A DNA stretch of 64,000 nucleotides from Butyrivibrio proteoclasticus. Its GTDB lineage: Bacteria; Bacillota; Clostridia; Lachnospirales; Lachnospiraceae. This document shows, one piece after another, positions 57,232 through 64,000 of this stretch. Numbering within the stretch: the first letter of the stretch is position 1; each line of letters opens with the position of its first letter. Where the stretch lies: positions 124,001 to 188,000 of the forward strand of contig NZ_FOXO01000001.1 of assembly GCF_900115735.1 (NCBI RefSeq), given 5' to 3'. Both the position numbers and the translations under genes were made by a program. Under the pieces are notes generated by a model, which saw nothing but the letters and a program-made list of their open reading frames with translations, was not told the DNA's origin and did not search any database.

Positions 57232-60200
57232 ATGACAGATAAAAAAACATATTTAACCTGGGATGACTATCTGCCGATAGGATTGGCAGTAGCAATATAT
57301 ATAACATACCTTGATATATCAAGGGACCACCTCTTTTTATTGATGGCGCCTATTGTCTTTTTTCTTTTGAGTGGTTTAAAAGACAACCTCCGGAAGGCAG
57401 TAGTTTTTTTAAAAAGATATTGGTGGTTTACAGCTATAATGCTGATGTTCTCGGTATATTATAAAGTTATTAACAACAATCCTGACTCCCTTAAATTTGT
57501 TGCTTCAACATTTGGAACAATCTTCGCGGGCTTTATGGTGGCAGCAGGCGGCAGGAATTTTGAAAATGCCTACAAAAAGATGTGGGTATTATTATTGGCT
57601 GTAATAATACTTGGTATCATAAGAATGATTTTTGCAGGTAAATCAGGTTACTTTGTGAATTCCCAGGCTGAACTGGAAGCGGTTCTGATACTTGCTGCAA
57701 TTACTTTTATATTTTCGGAAGATATTTGGCAGAAAATCGTTGGAGGATTGGTTTCTGCTGTTGCAGCTATTAAGTTATTAACAGGTGGGGCTTTATCTAT
57801 AACTAATGCACTTTTCATAAAGGATACGATCACTCCGTTTTTGTCAGGAAGAAAAAGAGAAATCCTTTTTGGAAGAGGTTTATTGGTCTCTCGATATCAC
57901 CTGCCGGATAACTGCGATAACACATTCTCATCAATGCTTTATGAATTTGGTGCTTTGTCATTTATCTTATATTTGGCAGCTTTTATCACAGCCATAGTCG
58001 TGATTGTCAGATGTAAAGACAAATTGGCCAAAAAGCAGGCCATTCTCGTGTTAATTATGATGTTTGGCAGCATGTTCTATGCTATGGAACATTGGACCAA
58101 TGTCATATACCTTATCTATACAGGGATTGGAATATTGCTTGGGAGAATTGTATTTATCAATAAGGAAAAAAAGACAAACAGTGAATTGCTCGTCTGGAGC
58201 GATTACCTTTACATGGGACTTTTGTTTGCTGTTCTAATGACCATTGGCGGTGAAGAAAGCGACGGATTCTATGAACTGATATTCTTTGTGATATTTTTTG
58301 CCATGTCCGGGGTAAAAGATAATCTGAATCTTTTAAAACGATTTGCCGTAGAACACCTTGTTTTTACGACAGCCACCGTCATGTCCACAACTTTCTTTGC
58401 ATTATTATATAAACCTGAAATTGCATCATACAGATTTGCACTGACTGTTTTCTTTTTGGTATTTGGAGGATATTGCATTGCACAGCATGGAAAAGAGTGT
58501 GTGGAAACATCAATGGAAAAGCTGTGGGGGGTGCTTCTGGTGCTGGTGTCTTCAGCAATTATCAAGTATGTATTCTTCGATCACTTTGCATATAGAATGA
58601 ATATGTACTTCCTCAATCCAATCCCTGATGCAACTGCAGCAATAGTATTACTGATGCTTTCGTTGTTCTTCATAGATAAAAAAGTCTTCAAATTTGCTGG
58701 AAGTGCAATTGCAATAGCAGGTGTTGTTCTCACAGCTACAAGAAGCGCTTTGATATTGGTTGCGGCGGTATTTGTAGCGTATGCTGTGATCAGCTGCAGA
58801 GATAGAAAGTTAAATGCTGTAAATAGCATAGCTGCAGAAAAGGTATCAACAAAATCATTTGATAGGTCAAAAACCAAAACTATAATAGCGGGTGCAGTTC
58901 TTGTAATTTTGTTTATAATAGGACTGATTATTTTCAGCCTTAAGACCAACATGGTTGCAATAACTAACGTAACTTCCAGGTTTACTGCCATGTTTGAAGC
59001 TTTTAAGCAGGATCCTTACCTGAACTATTTCGGTGATATCGGATTCAGATACAGGATAGTTGCTCCGGTTGAAACTATCAGGCTGGCTAGAAGCGGTAGC
59101 CTTCTTGAAATCCTTTTTGGAAGAGGACTAAAGACTACTTTTAATACCATAGGTGTCAATACTACAATTCTTTCACAAAATGAGATTGCCGGACCTGTTG
59201 AGAATGCTTTTATATGTCTTTTAGCGGACTTCGGTGTATTTTGCTTTGTATTTTATTTGGGTATCTATATTGCAGCAATACGTGGTTTTTTCTGCATTAA
59301 AGAAAAACAGACAAGATTTATTTCCGTACTATTATTCATAGTAATGTCAGCCACCTTGTTTGCTGATTTGCAATACTGGGCAAACGTCTCATATTTTATT
59401 TGGATATTCGCCGGTATATGGTTGGGAATGGTCAGGTACGAGAAAGATGAAAAGCTAGTGTGGCAGCCTTTTATATTTAGTGCAATCTTTGCAATAATAC
59501 TATATAAGCTTCCTTGGTTTTACACATGGATAAGAACAGTAGTTGTTTCTATAAGCGGGAACATTGGGGGATTTGCTTCATTAATTACTGTTTTTTTACT
59601 AGGTGTTAGTATATTGATCCTTATATGGAGTGCTTGCGGCACTATTATATCTTTAGTTACTACAAAGCATACAGATGATTGGTCTTCTATCGGATTGGCA
59701 GTTGGGATTGTTCTTACAGTGATCTTGATTGTTTTTGGAAATGTTCAGATCAGAATGGCTTTCGATGATATCACATGGCAGATGGAGGCGGAGGCTGTAA
59801 CAATTAAAGCCATTCAGGATGAGGCTGACGGAGATATTTACTGCGATACTTATCCTGCACTATACAATACGAGATTTGGTGATATAAAAGGCACTCTGTT
59901 TAGTGGTGCAAGTCTTGCTGCCATGCAAAATATCACCATAATTACAGATATAAATGTTGAAGCACAGCGACTTATCAATGAAGGATTTCTTTATCAGCCT
60001 ATATCTCAGTGGTCTGCTGTATATACCAATGATCAAGGTACAATTGCAGCACTTAAGAGTCTTGGGTATACACCGATGGATTATTTCCCTGGCAGCTATG
60101 AGGTTAGCGCTGAGGATATAGTAGAAGGTACAGATATAGAAGTGCTACCTGGCCAGTATACAGCTACATTTAAGTTACGAAATCTGAGCGGCGATCAATC

Positions 60201-60435
60201 TACAGAAGACCGCGACTTATGCACAATTGAGATTATTTCCAAAGATATGGTCAATATGACAGAGACTCAGATGGCTTCAGCAGTTATTACCAGCAGCATG
60301 TTTGATGAAAATGGTGAGCTAAATTATAATTTTGATTTTGCCGGAGGCGGCGCAAATTATAAATTTCTTGTGCATGTGAACGAACCAGGCACAGTTGAGA
60401 TTGAATCTGTTACATTTACCAGATATTCAAAATGA
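57232..60435 (+). CDS. Internally duplicated Wzy/ligase-like membrane protein
   Basis: A protein of 1067 residues. Two related polymerase-like membrane units lie in tandem: copy 1 at about 8-315 and copy 2 at about 320-745. Matching landmarks are DDYLPIGLAVAIY / SDYLYMGLLFAVL, LSGLKDNL / MSGVKDNL, EILFGRGL in both, and WTNVIYLIYTGIGILLGRI / WANVSYFIWIFAGIWLGMV. Copy 1 lacks about 100 residues that in copy 2 hold the central loop, so only copy 2 looks complete. After more helices, residues about 860-1067 form an extracytoplasmic beta-rich domain. A duplicated polymerase is unusual; copy 1 may bind or regulate. The next gene starts after 120 bases. Confidence 0.75.
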   Translation: MTDKKTYLTWDDYLPIGLAVAIYITYLDISRDHLFLLMAPIVFFLLSGLKDNLRKAVVFLKRYWWFTAIMLMFSVYYKVINNNPDSLKFVASTFGTIFAGFMVAAGGRNFENAYKKMWVLLLAVIILGIIRMIFAGKSGYFVNSQAELEAVLILAAITFIFSEDIWQKIVGGLVSAVAAIKLLTGGALSITNALFIKDTITPFLSGRKREILFGRGLLVSRYHLPDNCDNTFSSMLYEFGALSFILYLAAFITAIVVIVRCKDKLAKKQAILVLIMMFGSMFYAMEHWTNVIYLIYTGIGILLGRIVFINKEKKTNSELLVWSDYLYMGLLFAVLMTIGGEESDGFYELIFFVIFFAMSGVKDNLNLLKRFAVEHLVFTTATVMSTTFFALLYKPEIASYRFALTVFFLVFGGYCIAQHGKECVETSMEKLWGVLLVLVSSAIIKYVFFDHFAYRMNMYFLNPIPDATAAIVLLMLSLFFIDKKVFKFAGSAIAIAGVVLTATRSALILVAAVFVAYAVISCRDRKLNAVNSIAAEKVSTKSFDRSKTKTIIAGAVLVILFIIGLIIFSLKTNMVAITNVTSRFTAMFEAFKQDPYLNYFGDIGFRYRIVAPVETIRLARSGSLLEILFGRGLKTTFNTIGVNTTILSQNEIAGPVENAFICLLADFGVFCFVFYLGIYIAAIRGFFCIKEKQTRFISVLLFIVMSATLFADLQYWANVSYFIWIFAGIWLGMVRYEKDEKLVWQPFIFSAIFAIILYKLPWFYTWIRTVVVSISGNIGGFASLITVFLLGVSILILIWSACGTIISLVTTKHTDDWSSIGLAVGIVLTVILIVFGNVQIRMAFDDITWQMEAEAVTIKAIQDEADGDIYCDTYPALYNTRFGDIKGTLFSGASLAAMQNITIITDINVEAQRLINEGFLYQPISQWSAVYTNDQGTIAALKSLGYTPMDYFPGSYEVSAEDIVEGTDIEVLPGQYTATFKLRNLSGDQSTEDRDLCTIEIISKDMVNMTETQMASAVITSSMFDENGELNYNFDFAGGGANYKFLVHVNEPGTVEIESVTFTRYSK

Positions 60436-60555
60436 CGAAAATTACTGAGCGTCGCTGTTTTCTTGTTGAGAATAAATTGTTATACTATTAAATAATATAA
60501 TTCCAATAATAGAGGACGATTGCATTTTCCTAAATGCATAAAGAGGAATGATTTT

Positions 60556-60897
60556 ATGATTTTAAGAAACAGAGTAAGTATTGATGAGATTCACGAAATG
60601 CAGCCACAGTATTTTGAAGATATGGTTAAGATAGTTATAGATGCAAAAAGGGAAATTGTTGCAGTTAATATGGAAATGCATTCTGATCTGGGCATAGAGC
60701 TTTATGATGATGGATCTGATGAAAATGATTTATTTGGTGCCAATATATATTACGAGGATCATTCCATAGAGTGGAGTTCCACATTGAATGTAAAGCAAAA
60801 TAGAAAAATTCAAAATGGTACATTTGGTAGAGTGATAACTGACGAAAATACCATAAATTATTTAACAGACATAGTGAATAGATGGATTGCCAGATGA
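60556..60897 (+). CDS. DUF5674 family protein
   Basis: A protein of 113 residues. The segment EDMVKIVIDAKREIVAVNME with MHSDLGIELYDDGS, then DLFGANIYYEDHSIEWSSTL and NVKQNRKIQNGTFGRV, follows the DUF5674 consensus (V-K-x-V-V-D ... E-x-H-x-D ... L-x-x-x-G-S ... D-x-x-G-x-N ... S ... N-x-R-P-x-x-x-N). I start at ATG 60556 with AGAGG nine bases upstream, dropping 12 codons. The next small gene begins 10 bases after the stop. In other genomes the family often occurs as small two-gene units of unknown function, possibly toxin-antitoxin-like. Confidence 0.75.
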   Translation: MILRNRVSIDEIHEMQPQYFEDMVKIVIDAKREIVAVNMEMHSDLGIELYDDGSDENDLFGANIYYEDHSIEWSSTLNVKQNRKIQNGTFGRVITDENTINYLTDIVNRWIAR

Positions 60898-60907
60898 GGT
60901 GATATAT

Positions 60908-61207
60908 ATGGAAAGTGCAAGATGGAATAAGATGAGCATTAGTGAACAAATTTTGAATATAGGTGGCGAAATCCAAAGAGCTGTTGACAGAAAAGCCCAA
61001 AATGAGCCTAAATTGGCTAATGATTATCTTGAAAAGGCCTTAGAATGGATAAGACTCACAAAAGATGATCCCAAGAATCGCAATAGGATAGAAGAGATAA
61101 CTATAGTTGAAGATGAACTAAAGGACTATTTCAGCTCAAATAAATATAAAAATGATAAAAATAGTATTATGTCCTATTGGAATTCTTTTTTTTCAGCCAT
61201 CTTTTGA
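60908..61207 (+). CDS. Small hypothetical protein paired with DUF5674
   Basis: A protein of 99 residues beginning MESARWNKMSISEQILNIGG then EIQRAVDRK, predominantly helical. I do not recognise a named family, but proteins with a nearly identical start (W-x-x-M-S-x-x-E-Q-x-x-N-I-G-x-E) are common in Lachnospiraceae accessory regions next to small partner genes. GAGGTGATATAT precedes ATG 60908, ten bases after the DUF5674 stop. A strong hairpin ends the two-gene unit at 61242. A toxin-antitoxin-like pair is one possibility, not shown by sequence. Confidence 0.6.
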   Translation: MESARWNKMSISEQILNIGGEIQRAVDRKAQNEPKLANDYLEKALEWIRLTKDDPKNRNRIEEITIVEDELKDYFSSNKYKNDKNSIMSYWNSFFSAIF

Positions 61208-61241
61208 TGATATATTAATTATACATTGACAGGATAATCAG

Positions 61242-61267
61242 GCGATGTTATATAAACATCGCTGTTT
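61242..61267 (+). terminator. Hairpin after the DUF5674 pair
   Basis: gcgatgtt (61242-61249), five-base loop, aacatcgc (61255-61262), then tgtttttc. A good intrinsic terminator for the two-gene unit. The stem resembles the leader hairpin at 29431. Confidence 0.75.
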
Positions 61268-61325
61268 TTCGTGGTAAAAAATAATGTCATAGTTTATAGT
61301 ACAGATGATCACATAGGAGCCTTAC

Positions 61326-62081
61326 GTGTCAAATATTAAAGTAACCATAGTTACAGCCTGCTACAACAGCGAGCTGACTATCAGTCGGACAATTGAATCA
61401 ATCCTTGCCCAGAGCATACACCCTTATGAGCACATCATTGTTGATGGTGGATCTACTGATGATACCTTAAGTATTATTGAAGGCTACAGGGAGCAGTACG
61501 ATGCAAAAGAAATCGCCTTAAGAGTAATATCTGAGCCGGACAATGGAATCTATGATGCCATGAACAAGGGAATTCACGCTTCATCAGGTGACATTATCGG
61601 ACTTCTTAACAGCGATGATTACTATGAAAAAAACGCTATGGAGATACTGCTTAGAGAAATAGAAAGCGAAGATGCTGACATATACATGGGCGGTATTTAT
61701 ATTCACAATGGCTCACAGATAATTCGTAAGTACGCGAAATATTCTAGACGATATCAGACATCACGCAATTTTAATCACCCAGCTATGTTTGTTACCAAAA
61801 AGGCTTATAGTGAAGTGGGGGATTATATCGTAGGTAACGTCCATAACGATTATGAATGGTATCTCAGGGCGCTTAAAATGGGCAAAAAAGTTCATATCAT
61901 CCCGGAAATCATCACTAACTTTATCATTGGTGGGGCCAGCTCCAAAAAGTCTTTTAAGAATACCTTAAAGCGTATAGGCCTTAAATATGAAGTTTATGAG
62001 AGGAATGGTTATTCCAGACTCTATATGATTGAGTGTATTGCCCAGGAACTTGCAAAATATGTGTTAACGAAGCAGTCATGA
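61326..62081 (+). CDS. GT2 family glycosyltransferase (WcaA/WfgS type)
   Basis: A protein of 251 residues and paralogue of the enzyme at 3936: KVTIVTACYNSELTISRTIE, DGGSTDDTLS, EPDNGIYDAMNKGIHASSGD and LLNSDDYYEKNAM with the metal-binding NSDD at about residue 95. Start is GTG 61326, eight bases after AGGAG; no ATG with a ribosome site is available nearby. It is followed after 100 bases by the sugar transferase that probably starts repeat-unit synthesis, so it may add the second sugar. Confidence 0.9.
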   Translation: MSNIKVTIVTACYNSELTISRTIESILAQSIHPYEHIIVDGGSTDDTLSIIEGYREQYDAKEIALRVISEPDNGIYDAMNKGIHASSGDIIGLLNSDDYYEKNAMEILLREIESEDADIYMGGIYIHNGSQIIRKYAKYSRRYQTSRNFNHPAMFVTKKAYSEVGDYIVGNVHNDYEWYLRALKMGKKVHIIPEIITNFIIGGASSKKSFKNTLKRIGLKYEVYERNGYSRLYMIECIAQELAKYVLTKQS

Positions 62082-62181
62082 TGTGCCCTGCAAGTAAAGG
62101 TGGTTAGTACAATGGGATTGTGATAAAATAAACAAGATATCATAATAATCACCCAATTAAGGAAATAAAATAAAAGAATTC

Positions 62182-63576
62182 ATGATGAAGAATGTTTCAA
62201 ACACTTCAAGAAAAAATAAAAAATATCTTTACAGAGGAGTATGCCTTGTAATCTTAGTTATTATATCTACAACCATATTCTTTGACGCCTGGTATGAGTT
62301 TGTTCAGGTAAATAACCAGACCGGACACCTTTTGGGCTTGGGTAACCTTGGTATGGCAACGGGAATCTACCTTTCTCTATATTACATTATTGGCAAGTGG
62401 ATGCATGCCTTTAAGATTGGCGTCGAGCGTAAGGCCAACATTCTGGCAGGTCAGGTACTTACGCTTTTGTCAGTAGCGTTTCTTGAGTTATTTATATCCT
62501 GCGTTATCACGGGACAGTTCAGATTTTTTCCTAACTTTGTAGTTATTTACTCTGTGGTATTTATTCTTCAGTCAGTTGTGAACTGTCTTCTTGTAATACC
62601 AATGGTAAACATCTACAGAAAGCACTTCCCTCCACTAGAAGTCTTGGAAATCCATGGCGGAATAGAAAATGCTCTCTGTGAGAAGATTAATGAAATCCCC
62701 TACAAATATAAAATCGTGGAAAGCGTTTCTTATGATATTGGTGATGCAGCTATCGAGAAAAAGCTTTCATCTTACGATGCAGTATTCTTAAATGATATAC
62801 CTGACTTTGAAAAAAATAAGATAGTAAAGATGTGCTATGGCCGTGATAAAAGAATATATTTCGTACCAAAGATATCCGATATCATAGCCAGAAGCGCAGA
62901 AGAGCTGAACCTTATTGATACACCTCTTTTTATGAACCGCAACAATAGGATCAACCCTTTTATGCGATATACGAAAAGATTCTTTGACGTAGCTTTAAGT
63001 TTGATTGCTCTAATTGTCCTGAGTCCGTTATTTGTTGTGGTTGCCATAGCGATTAAACTGGAGGATGGCGGCCCTGTATTCTACAGGCAGGAGAGAATCA
63101 CTCTTGATCTAAAGCACTTTATGATCCTGAAATTCCGTTCAATGATTGTAGATGCAGAAAAAGACGGCATTCCTCATCCTGCAGAGGATGAAGATGACAG
63201 GATCACAAAAGTGGGTAAGATAATAAGGAGATTCAGGATCGATGAGCTTCCACAGCTTATCAACATCATAAAAGGTGAAATGTCCATCGTAGGCCCAAGG
63301 CCAGAGAGAGTTGAACATGTAGATAAGTATATCGGGGAAATCCCTGAATTCTGCTACAGGTACAAGGTCAAGGGCGGCCTTACAGGCTATGCCCAGGTTT
63401 ATGGCAACTACGCCACATCAGCGCTTGATAAGCTCAAGCTTGATCTGATCTACATAACAAATTATTCACTTCTTTTGGATCTTCAGATTATCTTTGAAAC
63501 AATAAAGATTCTTGTTCAGAAAGATAGTACAAAGGGATTTAGTGAGGACGAAGTGGGAAAGATGCAGGAAAAGTGA
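62182..63576 (+). CDS. Polyprenyl glycosylphosphotransferase (initiating sugar transferase)
   Basis: A protein of 464 residues. Four to five membrane helices occupy residues 15-140, followed by a soluble CoA-binding-like region. The catalytic bacterial sugar transferase domain is at about 255-464: KRFFDVALSLIALIVLSPLF, then EDGGPVFYRQERI, LKFRSMIVDAEKDG, RRFRIDELPQLINIIKGEMS and VGPRPERVEHVD. It transfers a sugar-1-phosphate onto undecaprenyl phosphate and so starts repeat-unit synthesis. The nearest ribosome-like site (AAGGA, about 62160) is far from ATG 62182, leaving the start slightly uncertain. The stop overlaps the next gene by four bases. Confidence 0.93.
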   Translation: MMKNVSNTSRKNKKYLYRGVCLVILVIISTTIFFDAWYEFVQVNNQTGHLLGLGNLGMATGIYLSLYYIIGKWMHAFKIGVERKANILAGQVLTLLSVAFLELFISCVITGQFRFFPNFVVIYSVVFILQSVVNCLLVIPMVNIYRKHFPPLEVLEIHGGIENALCEKINEIPYKYKIVESVSYDIGDAAIEKKLSSYDAVFLNDIPDFEKNKIVKMCYGRDKRIYFVPKISDIIARSAEELNLIDTPLFMNRNNRINPFMRYTKRFFDVALSLIALIVLSPLFVVVAIAIKLEDGGPVFYRQERITLDLKHFMILKFRSMIVDAEKDGIPHPAEDEDDRITKVGKIIRRFRIDELPQLINIIKGEMSIVGPRPERVEHVDKYIGEIPEFCYRYKVKGGLTGYAQVYGNYATSALDKLKLDLIYITNYSLLLDLQIIFETIKILVQKDSTKGFSEDEVGKMQEK

Positions 63577-64000
63577 GAATTGGAGTTGATCTTCTCTGGG
63601 TGAAACCCGGGAAAAACGGTGGAACAGAATCATATGTACGAAATTTACTGGATGGATTCCAAAGCTATATAAGTGACCATACATTTGTGTTATTTACTTC
63701 TAAAGATAATGCTGAGTCATTTCAAAAATATAACAGTAGACAATTTGAAATGGTCATTTGCCCGGTTAATACGGCCAGCTTTGTTAAAAGAGTGATTTGG
63801 GAAAATATTCATTTTTTTAAATATACAAAAAAAGAAAAGATTGATGTATGGTTTTTTCCTGTTTATTCAAGGCCATTTTTTATGGGCAATGTTCCTACGA
63901 TTACAGTAATTCATGATCTTCAGAGCTTGCATTATCCTGAGTATTTTTCAAAAATAAGAAACATATATTTTAAGATGGCTTGGAAGAACGACTGTAAGAT
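63573..64000 (+). CDS. GT4-type glycosyltransferase, 3' partial
   Basis: The gene starts with GTG 63573 overlapping the upstream stop (GTGA) and runs off the window after 142 codons. The visible N-lobe begins RIGVDLLWVKPGKNGGTESY then VRNLLDGF and later has DVWFFPVYSRPFFMGNVPTI with TVIHDLQSLHYPEY. This is the acceptor-binding half of a GT4 enzyme of the same subgroup as those at 32169-35522. It follows the initiating transferase directly, so it probably adds an early sugar of the repeat unit. Confidence 0.82.
   Translation, partial: MRIGVDLLWVKPGKNGGTESYVRNLLDGFQSYISDHTFVLFTSKDNAESFQKYNSRQFEMVICPVNTASFVKRVIWENIHFFKYTKKEKIDVWFFPVYSRPFFMGNVPTITVIHDLQSLHYPEYFSKIRNIYFKMAWKNDCK

Noticed and set aside
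1..64000. CRISPR arrays, tRNA or rRNA genes
   Set aside because: I looked for regularly spaced repeats, cloverleaf-like segments and conserved rRNA blocks and saw none; a dedicated scan could still find a divergent case.

Overview
The window reads as a low-GC (roughly 38-40% by eye) chromosomal segment from an anaerobic Firmicute, most likely a Lachnospiraceae member of the Butyrivibrio/Pseudobutyrivibrio type. This is inferred from AGGAGG-type ribosome sites, rubredoxin proteins, BspA-like leucine-rich repeat and DUF4214 surface proteins, AAA-ATPase_like/PD-(D/E)XK proteins and a very large exopolysaccharide (EPS) locus. No rRNA, tRNA or CRISPR array was seen.

Region 1 (1-7571, + strand) is the end of an EPS gene cluster: two GT-C-like membrane proteins (the first cut by the window edge), two Wzy-like polymerase membrane proteins, a GT2 glycosyltransferase and a GT4 glycosyltransferase with a remnant WecG/TagA domain at its N-terminus. 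Region 2 (7754-10416) is a redox block: a Rieske oxygenase, flavin reductase and rubredoxin in one minus-strand reading frame, then a free-standing rubredoxin (9680-9838) and a YjdI ferredoxin-like/GNAT fusion.

Region 3 (about 10417-29308) is an accessory and defence island between two EPS blocks. It opens with a graveyard of fragments (AraC regulator, transposon-end repeats, IS66 pieces). A Ymh-domain protein and a frameshifted Cap4/DUF4297-like nuclease follow. Next is a Thoeris antiviral locus (13286-16972) with ThsB, ThsA and two further TIR proteins. Then come a tiny rfbC-like remnant, an AAA-ATPase/PD-(D/E)XK protein, and a cassette of a TIR_2 protein, a frameshifted P-loop/TPR protein and a convergent ATP-grasp ligase. 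The two outer genes of that cassette share an identical 22-bp palindromic leader. The rest of the island holds an intact IS1182/IS5-like insertion sequence with 17-bp inverted repeats and a 4-bp target duplication, a tyrosine recombinase, a DUF6236 protein, a remnant resembling the rubredoxin fusion gene, and a second AAA-ATPase/PD-(D/E)XK protein.

Region 4 (29519-64000, all + strand) is a second, much larger EPS block. It starts with a membrane-anchored GT26-DUF1972/GT4 fusion and three tandem GT4 enzymes. A secreted LRR-DUF6273-DUF4214 protein sits inside it. From 42038 an ABC-exporter operon carries an Rmd-like sugar-nucleotide reductase, Wzm, Wzt with a C-terminal glycan-binding domain, four GT4 enzymes, a coiled-coil methyltransferase resembling a chain-length terminator, GT2 enzymes, DUF2304, a Wzx-like flippase, a GT-C enzyme and an internally duplicated Wzy-like protein. 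A DUF5674 two-gene unit follows, then a GT2, a polyprenyl-phosphate sugar transferase (the likely initiating enzyme) and a GT4 cut by the window end. Both an ABC-type and a Wzx/Wzy-type export route are therefore present in one locus.
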